Source: G965204755 sp965243415
Lineage (GTDB): Bacteria > Acidobacteriota > Vicinamibacteria > Marinacidobacterales > Marinacidobacteraceae
Assembly: GCA_965243415.1 (NCBI GenBank)
Contig: OZ251549.1
Coordinates: 2,790,001 to 2,854,000 of the forward strand
Reading direction: 5' to 3'
Length of the DNA stretch: 64,000 bases
In this document: one piece after another, positions 34,142-43,035 of the stretch
How positions within the stretch are numbered: the first letter of the stretch is position 1
Layout: every line of letters starts with the position of its first letter
Program-made: the position numbers and the translations under genes
The notes under the pieces: model-generated
The model's database searches: none
Told to the model about the DNA's origin: nothing
Seen by the model: the letters and a program-made list of their open reading frames with translations, nothing else

Positions 34142-35910
34142 GGAACCCGAGCGCGGCCCCGGGCCGCATCCGCCGCCGCCTGCTGCTCCTCCGGGGTCCG
34201 CTGTGGGTCGCCGTGATCTTCCTGGCCTTCCGCTTCTGGAACCTGCAGGTCGTCCGGGGAGAGGAATACGAACGCCTGGCCCGGGAGAACCATCTGCAGA
34301 CGGAACGGCTCCGCGCCCCCCGGGGGCTGGTGCTGGACCGGGACGGGGTCACCCTGGCCGAGAGCGAGCCTTCGTTCACCCTCCGGGCGAACCGGGAGGG
34401 GCTCGCGCGCCTCGCGGACCTGGGTCGGCTTCCCGGCGGAGAGGAAGCGCACGCCCGGCTGGCGGCGCGGGCGACCCGCGGAGCGGTCGAAGTCGAGTCC
34501 CCGTTGGGACTGGAGCAGGCTGCCTGGTTCGAAGCGCGCCGACGCGACCTGCCGGGCGTCCTCGTGGATTTCGTGCCCGCCCGCCGATATCCGCTCGGGA
34601 GCGCCACCGCCCATCTCCTCGGGCAGGTGGGAGAAGTCACCGGGGCCCAACTCCTGCTCGAGGAATTCGTGACCGCCGCCGCCGGCGACCGGGTCGGGCA
34701 GGACGGCATCGAACGGGTGTACAACGCGGTGCTCAGCGGCGCCGACGGCCACTTCAGCACGGTGGTGAATTCCCGCCAGGCGGTGCTCGGCAGTTCGGTG
34801 GGGGCCGACCCGGTACGGGGCCGGACGGTGCGGCTTACGGTGATCGCCGCGCTCCAGGAAGCGGCGCTGGCGGCGTTCGAGGGCCGATCGGGCGCCTTCG
34901 CGGCCCTCGACCTCCGCAGCGGCGAGGTCCTCGGTCTCGGCAGTTACCCGGCCCCGGACCCGCACTGGCACCGGCGCGGGCCGGACCACTTCCGCGAGTT
35001 GGTGGCCGACCCGCGGGCGCCGCTGCTGAACCGGGCGGTGCAGGGCAGATACCCGCCGGGGTCTTCGTTCAAACTGGTCACCGCGGCGGCGGCGCTCGGA
35101 GAAGGCCTCGCGGACGAATCCACCCGGTTCCACTGCCCGGGCAGCGCCCGCGTGGGCGGCCGCACCTTCCGTTGCCACCTGGCGTCGGGGCACGGCGAGA
35201 TGTCGCTGCTGGAGGCCCTGGCGAAATCCTGCAATGTGTTCTTCTACCGGCTGGCGGCCGCGCTCGATGTGGACGCGATCGCGCGCTGGGCCGGGAGGTT
35301 CGGTCTCGGGGAACCCACCGGCATCGACCTGTTGAACGAGGCGCGCGGCCTCCTCCCCACCCGGGCGTGGAAGCGCCGCGCGTACGGGGAGCGTTGGTAT
35401 GCCAGCGAGACGGCCTCCGTCGCGGTGGGGCAGGGGGCGGTCCAGGTGACCCCCATCCAGATGGCGCGGCTGGTGGCCGCGGTGGCCTCCGGCGGGCTGC
35501 TGCCGAACCCGCGGCTCGTCGAGGCGCCGCCTCCGGCCCCGGTGGAGGCGGCGCGTCCGGAACATCTGGAGTGGATCCGCGCCGGGATGCGGGAGGCTGT
35601 CGTGCGGGGAACCGCCCGCCGCGCCGGTCTCGCCGACTACGCCGTCGCCGGCAAGACCGGCACCGCGCAGGTCGCGAGCACCGAGCGGGTCGAGGGCGAA
35701 GACGAGGACCGGGCCCCGGAACTCCGGACGCACGCCTGGTTCGTCGGATTCGCGCCGTTCGAGGCGCCCGAGATCGCGGTGGCGGTCGTCGTCGAACACG
35801 GGGGCGGGGGCGGCGCTGCCGCCGCCCCGGTGGCGCGGGAGGTGCTGCGGGCGTATTTCGACCGGAAGGAACGGAGGGAGGGCGATGCGCGGCTGGCGTC
35901 CCGGCGCTGA
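34138..35910 (+). CDS. mrdA: Peptidoglycan transpeptidase PBP2 (elongasome)
   Basis: Class B penicillin-binding protein paired with RodA. 590 aa. After a membrane anchor (LWVAVIFLAFRFWNLQVV) comes the pedestal domain (RAPRGLVLDRDGVTLAES, then GQDGIERVYNAVLSG) and the transpeptidase domain with SSFK (nucleophile Ser309, Lys312), SCN in AKSCNVFFYRLAA, and KTG in AGKTGTAQV. The active site is intact. It overlaps mreD by 4 bp and rodA by 26 bp. Confidence 0.97.
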   Translation: MRNPSAAPGRIRRRLLLLRGPLWVAVIFLAFRFWNLQVVRGEEYERLARENHLQTERLRAPRGLVLDRDGVTLAESEPSFTLRANREGLARLADLGRLPGGEEAHARLAARATRGAVEVESPLGLEQAAWFEARRRDLPGVLVDFVPARRYPLGSATAHLLGQVGEVTGAQLLLEEFVTAAAGDRVGQDGIERVYNAVLSGADGHFSTVVNSRQAVLGSSVGADPVRGRTVRLTVIAALQEAALAAFEGRSGAFAALDLRSGEVLGLGSYPAPDPHWHRRGPDHFRELVADPRAPLLNRAVQGRYPPGSSFKLVTAAAALGEGLADESTRFHCPGSARVGGRTFRCHLASGHGEMSLLEALAKSCNVFFYRLAAALDVDAIARWAGRFGLGEPTGIDLLNEARGLLPTRAWKRRAYGERWYASETASVAVGQGAVQVTPIQMARLVAAVASGGLLPNPRLVEAPPPAPVEAARPEHLEWIRAGMREAVVRGTARRAGLADYAVAGKTGTAQVASTERVEGEDEDRAPELRTHAWFVGFAPFEAPEIAVAVVVEHGGGGGAAAAPVAREVLRAYFDRKERREGDARLASRR

Positions 35911-36982
35911 TCTGGGCCTGCTCCTGGCCGCCGGGCTGATCTGCCTGGCTTCGCTGCCGGCGCTCTACAGCGCTCTCCGCAGCGTGGACGCCAGCGGGCA
36001 ATTCGAGAACCACCTGCTCCGCGTGGCGCTGGCGTTCGTCCTCGGGCTCCTCGCCTCCCGGGCGAACTACCGCCGCCTGGCGCGGCTGTCGCCGGCGTTC
36101 TTCGTCTTCATCCTCGGGCTGTCGGCGTACGCGACCACGGCCGCCGGTCTCCGCGCCGGCACCCGCCGCTGGCTGGAACTGGGCCCGGTGACGGTCCAGC
36201 CGGGGGAGTTGGCGAAATTGGCGCTGGTGCTGCTGCTGGCGCAACTCATCGCCCGTTCGGCGCGGGAGCCGCTCGGCCGCCGGGCGGCCGCCGCCTGGAC
36301 CGCCGCCACCGCCGCGCTGGTGCTGGCGGTGGCCACCCAGCCGGACCTGGGCAGCGCCGCCATCCTCACCGCCACGGCGGTCGGGATGGCCGCGCTCGGA
36401 GGCCTCGCCGAACGGAGACACCTGCAGGTGGCGGGCGTGGCCGGAATGGTCCTGGTGCCGGTCGGCTGGTTCTGGGGGCTGCGCGACTACCAACGCGAAC
36501 GGCTGCTCGCCTTCCTGGATCCGGAGGGCGACCCGCTGGGCGCCGGCTACCAGACGCTGCAGGCGTCGATCGCCGTCGGCTCCGGCGGATTCCTCGGCAG
36601 CGGGTGGCTCGAGGGTTCCCAGACCGGCTTCCAGTTCCTCCCGGCGCCGCACACCGATTTCATCTTCGCGGTGCTGGCCGAAGAGTTCGGTTTCGTCGGG
36701 GTGGCGGTCGTCCTGGCCCTCTACCTGTGGCTCGGTTCGGTCCTGCTCGCCGTTGCGGCCGCCGCCGCTTCGGCCGGGGACCGGCTCGGCGCGCTGCTGG
36801 TCGGGGGCGTCTTCCTGATGTTGGTCACGCAGACGCTCTACAACATCGCGATGGTCGCGGGTCTCGCGCCGGTAAAGGGCTTCCCGTTGCCGCTCATGAG
36901 TTACGGCGGCAATTCGCTCCTGATCACCGGAGTCGCGCTCGGGCTCGCCGCCGCCGTCCACCGGGGGACGGCGCGGGCTTGA
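35885..36982 (+). CDS. rodA: Peptidoglycan glycosyltransferase RodA (SEDS)
   Basis: SEDS-family polymerase of lipid II. 365 aa, about ten membrane helices. Family motifs are GTRRWLELGPVTVQPGELAKLALVLLLAQ, ATQPDLGSAAILT (with the catalytic Asp), GSGWLEGSQTGFQFLPAPHTDFIFAVLAEEFGFVG and FPLPLMSYGGNSLL. Its start lies inside the mrdA 3' end, so the two are probably made in a fixed ratio. Confidence 0.97.
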   Translation: MRGWRPGADLGLLLAAGLICLASLPALYSALRSVDASGQFENHLLRVALAFVLGLLASRANYRRLARLSPAFFVFILGLSAYATTAAGLRAGTRRWLELGPVTVQPGELAKLALVLLLAQLIARSAREPLGRRAAAAWTAATAALVLAVATQPDLGSAAILTATAVGMAALGGLAERRHLQVAGVAGMVLVPVGWFWGLRDYQRERLLAFLDPEGDPLGAGYQTLQASIAVGSGGFLGSGWLEGSQTGFQFLPAPHTDFIFAVLAEEFGFVGVAVVLALYLWLGSVLLAVAAAAASAGDRLGALLVGGVFLMLVTQTLYNIAMVAGLAPVKGFPLPLMSYGGNSLLITGVALGLAAAVHRGTARA

Positions 36983-37307
36983 CCGGCCCGGAAGGCGGCC
37001 GGCGGACCCGGCGCCGGGGAGACCGCCGGCCCCGTGCTAGGCTGCCGGGCGCCTCGGGGCGGCGGCCCCGGCCGCGAAGCCGAGACGCCGCCGAGACCGC
37101 CCCGAGGGCCCGTTCTCCCGGCGACGCGGAGTGCTCCGCCGAGGTCCCGGCTGGCCGGCCGCTCCCGCAGCGGGCGCTTCGGGCCTTCGAACTCCCGCTG
37201 TCCTCCGCGCTCCGGCGCCTCGTCGGTGAGCGTCCGCGAAGGGCCCCCGACGAGAACGCCGGAGAGAACGCCGACGAGAAACGGCTCAGGAAGGAACCCG
37301 AGATCCC
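36983..37307 (+). other. 325-bp gap between rodA and rng
   Basis: No gene recognised. Contains a GCCGAGACGCC/GCCGAGACCGCC near-duplication (about 37077-37099) and three imperfect 12-bp tandem units at 37248-37283 immediately before rng. No clear TAnnnT hexamer near the rng start was seen; rng has an AGGAA element instead. Confidence 0.6.
37248..37283 (+). repeat. Three imperfect 12-bp tandem units upstream of rng
   Basis: Units CGACGAGAACGC, CGGAGAGAACGC and CGACGAGAAACG are head to tail and end 24 nt before the rng start codon. They share CGACGAGA with the repeats upstream of mreB. Confidence 0.8.
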
Positions 37308-38885
37308 GTGCCGCGCGAACTGATCGTCAACAGCCTTCCCGGCGAGACCCGGATGGCGCTGCTCGAAGAAGGGGAAGTGGTCGAACTCGGACTCGAACAC
37401 CGGTCCGAGCAGAATGTCCTCAACGGGATCTACCGGGGTCGGGTGCAGCGCGTCGTCCCGGCGACCCAGTCGGCGTTCGTGGACATCGGTCTCCACCGGA
37501 ACGCCTTCCTGCAGTGGGACCAGATGCCCGCCGGCGCCGTTTCGGCTCTCGCCGGCGCGGCGGAGGCCGGCGGCAACGGCGACGACGGCGCGCCGCCGCG
37601 GATGGAAGACCTCCTGGCGCCGGGGCGCGTCGTCCTGGTGCAGGTCAACCGGGAACCGCTCGCGCGAAAGGGCTACCGGCTGACCTCCCGACTGAACCTG
37701 CAGGGCCGCTGCTTCAACTTCCGACCGTTCGCGACGACCGGCGTCACCACCGAACGCTCCGTCTTCGGCCCCCGGGAACAGGTGCGGGTGGCGGCGCTGG
37801 TGTCGCGCACGGTGACCATGAAGGGGGAGTGGGAAGCGCGGCCGGCCGCGGAGCAGAGCGACGAGGAGACGCTGGCGGCGGACATCGCCCGGATCGAGCG
37901 CGACTGGGAATCCATCCGCCGGGACAGCCTGAGCGGGCCTCCGACCTGCCTGCGCCCGGAACTGCCGATGGTGTTCCGCTACATCCGGGATGTCCTCTCC
38001 GCCGGTTTCGACGCCATCCGGGTGGACTGCGACGAACTCTACGGCCAGATGGTCAACTTCGTCCGGCAGTTCCTGCCCCAGATGGAACACAAGATCCGTC
38101 TCTATTCCCGGAACTACCCCATCTTCGAGGAGTACGGGATCGAGGCGGCTCTGCGCCGCGCGGCGCGGCGCCAGGTCGAGTTGCCCTCCGGCGGCGCCAT
38201 CGTGATCGAACAGACGGAAGCGATGGTGACCGTCGATGTGAATTCGGGCAAGGCCACCGAAGGCGCGGAACCCGAGGACAGCGCGACGCAGGTGAATCTG
38301 GAAGCCGCGGCGGAGATCGCCCGGCAACTCCGCCTGCGGGGACACGGCGGCATCGTCGCCATCGACTTCATCGACATGAAGGAGGCGCGGAACCGCGAAC
38401 GGGTCTTCGGGACGCTCTCGGCCCACCTGAAGCGCGATCCGGCAGCCACCCGCCTCTCGTCGCTGGACCGCAACACCTGTGTCGCGGTGTTGACCCGCAA
38501 GAAGGATCGGCCGAGTCTGGACACGGCCCTGCTCGCCGCCTGCCCGGCCTGCCGCGGAGCGGGGAAGGTCGCCTCGCTCGGTGCGGTGTGCCGGGAGGTG
38601 TTCATCCGGACCCAGAAGAAAGCCGGGGAGTTCGCCTCCGGCCTGCTGGTCCGCGCGGCCCCCGAGGTCGCGGGGGCGCTCCGTCGCTCGGTACTGCTCG
38701 CGGAGCTCCGCCGCGCGGTCGCCGGAATCGTGGTGGTGGAAGACGCGCCGACGCTGCCGGAACCGCAGTACCGACTGAGTCCGCTCTCGGACCCGCGCCC
38801 GGAATCGCTGTCGGAGACACCGCCGGCGGAGCCGTCGGCGCCTCCGGGCGCCCGACTCCGGGTCCCGGCGCCGGCGAGCGCCTGA
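37308..38885 (+). CDS. rng: Ribonuclease G/E family endoribonuclease
   Basis: Single-strand endoribonuclease for rRNA processing and mRNA decay. 525 aa from GTG 37308 (AGGAA upstream). The S1 domain (IYRGRVQRVVPATQSAFVDIGLHRNAFL) has a Gly/Asp-rich insert at about residues 75-105. The catalytic DNase I-like domain has the metal Asp pairs in VTVDVNSGK and AIDFIDM, and the Zn-link CPACRGAG is present. It lacks the long RNase E C-terminal scaffold, so RNase G-type. Its position after mreBCD-rodA matches many bacteria. Confidence 0.94.
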   Translation: MPRELIVNSLPGETRMALLEEGEVVELGLEHRSEQNVLNGIYRGRVQRVVPATQSAFVDIGLHRNAFLQWDQMPAGAVSALAGAAEAGGNGDDGAPPRMEDLLAPGRVVLVQVNREPLARKGYRLTSRLNLQGRCFNFRPFATTGVTTERSVFGPREQVRVAALVSRTVTMKGEWEARPAAEQSDEETLAADIARIERDWESIRRDSLSGPPTCLRPELPMVFRYIRDVLSAGFDAIRVDCDELYGQMVNFVRQFLPQMEHKIRLYSRNYPIFEEYGIEAALRRAARRQVELPSGGAIVIEQTEAMVTVDVNSGKATEGAEPEDSATQVNLEAAAEIARQLRLRGHGGIVAIDFIDMKEARNRERVFGTLSAHLKRDPAATRLSSLDRNTCVAVLTRKKDRPSLDTALLAACPACRGAGKVASLGAVCREVFIRTQKKAGEFASGLLVRAAPEVAGALRRSVLLAELRRAVAGIVVVEDAPTLPEPQYRLSPLSDPRPESLSETPPAEPSAPPGARLRVPAPASA

Positions 38886-38898
38886 GAGTCCCGGGCCG

Positions 38899-39333
38899 AT
38901 GACCGTCTCGCTCGAAGTCGAAACCCGCATCGAATGGGTGGAGGTCCTGCTCGGCGTCTTCGGCCGCCACTGCCGGCAACTCGGCTGCGATTCCGATGCG
39001 ACCCACTGGATGGAGGCCGCGGTCCGGGAAGCGGTCACCAACGGGATGCGCCACGGCAACGGGATGGACCCGGCGAAACGCCTCCGGATGCGGATCGAGA
39101 CCGGCGCGGACGAATCGGCGGGCCGGGCGATCGCGGTGTGCGTCGAGGACGAAGGGGACGGCTTCGACTGCGAAGGGGTTCCGGATCCGCTGGCCGCCGA
39201 CAACCTCCTCAAGGACAGCGGCCGGGGCATCTTCTTCATGCGCCAGTTCATGGACGAGGTCCGCTGGTCGCGGGCCCCGGGCGGGGGAACGCGGGTGCGG
39301 CTGGTACAGCGGGAGGCGAGACCGCCCCGGTGA
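38899..39333 (+). CDS. RsbW/SpoIIAB-like serine kinase (HATPase anti-sigma)
   Basis: 144-aa GHKL ATPase domain: N-box EAAVREAVTNGMRHGN, G1 VEDEGDGFD, G2 DSGRGIFFMRQFMDEV and a terminal GGTRVRL strand. Such proteins phosphorylate STAS antagonists and sequester sigma factors, or act in partner-switching control of other targets. The STAS protein at 28501-28863 is a plausible partner. Coupled to suhB by a GTGA overlap. Confidence 0.88.
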   Translation: MTVSLEVETRIEWVEVLLGVFGRHCRQLGCDSDATHWMEAAVREAVTNGMRHGNGMDPAKRLRMRIETGADESAGRAIAVCVEDEGDGFDCEGVPDPLAADNLLKDSGRGIFFMRQFMDEVRWSRAPGGGTRVRLVQREARPPR

Positions 39334-40127
39334 AGACCGCCGCCGGCCGGGCCTGCGCCGCCGCCGCGCTCGCCGGGGCGGCGGTGGTGCGGGAAGCGCA
39401 TGCCGGCCGCGCCTCGAGTGACTTCTCCATCCGTTACAAGGGCCCGGTGGACCTGGTGACGGAGGTGGACCGGGATTCCGAAGAGGCCGTGATCTCCCGA
39501 CTGCGCCGGGACTGTCCGGAGGTGCCGATCCTGGCGGAGGAGCGCGGAACGGTCGCCGGCGCGCACTCCGACCGTCGTTTCCTCGTGGACCCGCTCGACG
39601 GGACGACGAACTTCGCCCACGGATTCCCGGTCTTCGCGGTCTCCGTCGCCTACGAGGAGCGCGGGACGGTCCTCGCCGGCGCCGTGGTGGACCCGGTTCG
39701 CGACGAGGTGTTCACCGCCGAGCGCGGCGCCGGGGCGCGGCGGAACGAGTCGCCGATCTCGGTCTCTTCGGCGATGGCCCTGGAGCGGGCCCTGCTCGCG
39801 ACCGGCTTCCCCTACTCGCGCGCCGCCCTGGAGCGGGCGCTCGTCCGTTTCTGCGCCCTCGCGCGCCACGCGCGGGCGATTCGCCGCGCCGGGTCGGCCG
39901 CCCTCGACCTCTGTTGGCTCGCCGCCGGGCGGCTCGACGGTTTCTGGGAGGAAGGGCTCCGCGCCTGGGACACTGCCGCCGGGGAACTCATCGTCCGCGA
40001 GGCCGGCGGCCGGGTCACCGACTTCGCCGGCGACCCCTTCGAGAACGGAGGCCCGAACCTCACGGCCTCGAACGGGCGCGTCCATGAGGAGTTGCTGCGC
40101 CTGTTGGCGGAGACCGGCGGAGATTGA
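39330..40127 (+). CDS. suhB: Inositol-1-monophosphatase family phosphatase
   Basis: 265 aa from GTG 39330. Metal-binding motifs are complete: VDLVTEVDRDSEE, LAEERG (Glu70-71), DPLDGTTNFAHGFP (residues 87-100) and the C-terminal WDTAAGELIVREAGG. Substrates in the family include inositol-1-phosphate, fructose-1,6-bisphosphate and 3'-phosphoadenosine phosphate; SuhB also assists rRNA antitermination in E. coli. Which of these applies is not decidable. Coupled to the anti-sigma kinase gene by 4 bp. Confidence 0.93.
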   Translation: MKTAAGRACAAAALAGAAVVREAHAGRASSDFSIRYKGPVDLVTEVDRDSEEAVISRLRRDCPEVPILAEERGTVAGAHSDRRFLVDPLDGTTNFAHGFPVFAVSVAYEERGTVLAGAVVDPVRDEVFTAERGAGARRNESPISVSSAMALERALLATGFPYSRAALERALVRFCALARHARAIRRAGSAALDLCWLAAGRLDGFWEEGLRAWDTAAGELIVREAGGRVTDFAGDPFENGGPNLTASNGRVHEELLRLLAETGGD

Positions 40128-40339
40128 TCCGGGCCGCCCCGGCGACCGCTCTCCCCCGGGATCCGAGGGCCGCCGGCGGAGCCTCCGTCGGGCGGCCGGT
40201 CGCGTCGCGGACGGGGCGCTGCCGAAGCCGGCGCGGCGCCCGGAACGGGGGAGCCGGGTGGTACGACCATTGCGATTTCGGGAAGAACGGCAGTGCCCGC
40301 ACGGCGCCGCCATCCCCGGAGAAAGGACTCCCGACCGAA

Positions 40340-41107
40340 ATGACGCTCATCCGACCCGCATCCCTCCTCGTTTCGCTGGTCGCGCCGGTCGCGCTGGCCG
40401 CGTTCGCCGGCGCCGCCGAACAGCCGCCCCGCCGGGGCGGGTTCCCCGCGCGGGGCGGGCAGGGCGCGGCCGCCGGAGAGCCCCGGGTGGCACTCTCGTT
40501 CCATGGTTCGATCCGCTACCTGACGGAGATCACGAGCGATCTGTTCGAGGCCAACGAGGCGGACTTCGGCGTGACCCCGGCGGAGGAGGCTGACGGCGGC
40601 TTCGGTCTGGAGATCGGGTATACGCCGCACGCCCGGCTCGACCTGTTCTTCGGCGCCGAGTGGAGCGAGTCCGCCTACGACTCCTCCTATCTCGAATACA
40701 CCTTCGAGGACGGCAGCGAGATCGTCCACACCACCTTCACCGAACTGACCGACCTCGACCTCGGCGTGCGGTTCCGCTTCCTCGGTCCGGACGCCGCCGC
40801 CAGGCCCTATGTCTCCGCCGGGGTCTCGGGGAACTTCTACCGCTACGCCGAGGACGGCGACTTCGTGGACACGGAGACCTCGGACATCTTCTACGACCGG
40901 TTCGAGGAGCGGCACCTTCGTCCGGGATTCTTCCTGGGCGCCGGCTTCGACTACGCCATGACCCGGGGCCCGAGATCGCGGCTCGACCTCTTCGTCGAGG
41001 GTCGCTACTCCGCCTACGGCGGGCGCCACCGGGACGGGTTCGACGGGTTCGGCCCGATCGAGAGTCACTGGGTCGCCGCGCGGCTGGGTTTTCGCTTCCG
41101 GTTCTGA
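40340..41107 (+). CDS. Outer-membrane beta-barrel protein (OmpA/OprF-like barrel fold)
   Basis: 255 aa. Signal peptide PASLLVSLVAPVALAAFAGAAEQ, then a short Gly/Arg-rich segment and alternating amphipathic strands with aromatic girdles (GGFGLEIGYTPHARLDLFFGAEW, TDLDLGVRFRFLG, ARPYVSAGVSGNFYRY, FFLGAGFDYAM, LDLFVEGRYSAYGG). It ends in SHWVAARLGFRFRF, a C-terminal Phe typical of BAM-inserted barrels. Probably an eight-strand porin-like or structural protein. ATG 40340 is preceded by GGAGAAAGGA. Confidence 0.75.
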   Translation: MTLIRPASLLVSLVAPVALAAFAGAAEQPPRRGGFPARGGQGAAAGEPRVALSFHGSIRYLTEITSDLFEANEADFGVTPAEEADGGFGLEIGYTPHARLDLFFGAEWSESAYDSSYLEYTFEDGSEIVHTTFTELTDLDLGVRFRFLGPDAAARPYVSAGVSGNFYRYAEDGDFVDTETSDIFYDRFEERHLRPGFFLGAGFDYAMTRGPRSRLDLFVEGRYSAYGGRHRDGFDGFGPIESHWVAARLGFRFRF

Positions 41108-41342
41108 ACCGGTCCCGCGCGGGGGACACCGGCGGAGGAACCCCGAGTGGCGCGAACCGCGCTTTCTCCGGCGCGGTCGGGAGCGGCCGACGCCGACAGC
41201 CCGAGTCCGGGGCGCCGCGCCGCCGCCGCCGCGGGAAACCCGTCGAGCGCCGGGAACGCCCGGGGCGGAACGGGCGGCGCGCCGGCGCGTTCCATACGAC
41301 ACAATCCCGGTGAACCACGGACCCCGAGGAGGCTCGACAACC

Positions 41343-42887
<1,545 letters not shown>

Positions 42888-42959
42888 GGGCGTTTTCCGG
42901 CCGCCGCGGGACCCGTCGAAGGGGCCGCGACGGGCCTGTTCCGGCGGCGCGGGTTCGGG

Positions 42960-42965
42960 TACGCT
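42960..42965 (+). promoter_or_regulatory. -10-like TACGCT upstream of the Na/Pi gene
   Basis: TACGCT lies about 170 nt before the start codon of the cotransporter gene. A transcript from here would carry a short 24-codon frame (ATG 43067, stop 43139-43141) that overlaps the TTG start of the transporter. Confidence 0.3.
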
Positions 42966-43035
42966 CCCGCTGTCTCCGGTCCTCCGGCGGGCGCGGGCGC
43001 CGACCGCGCCCGACGATCCCCCGCGCGGTCCGGCG

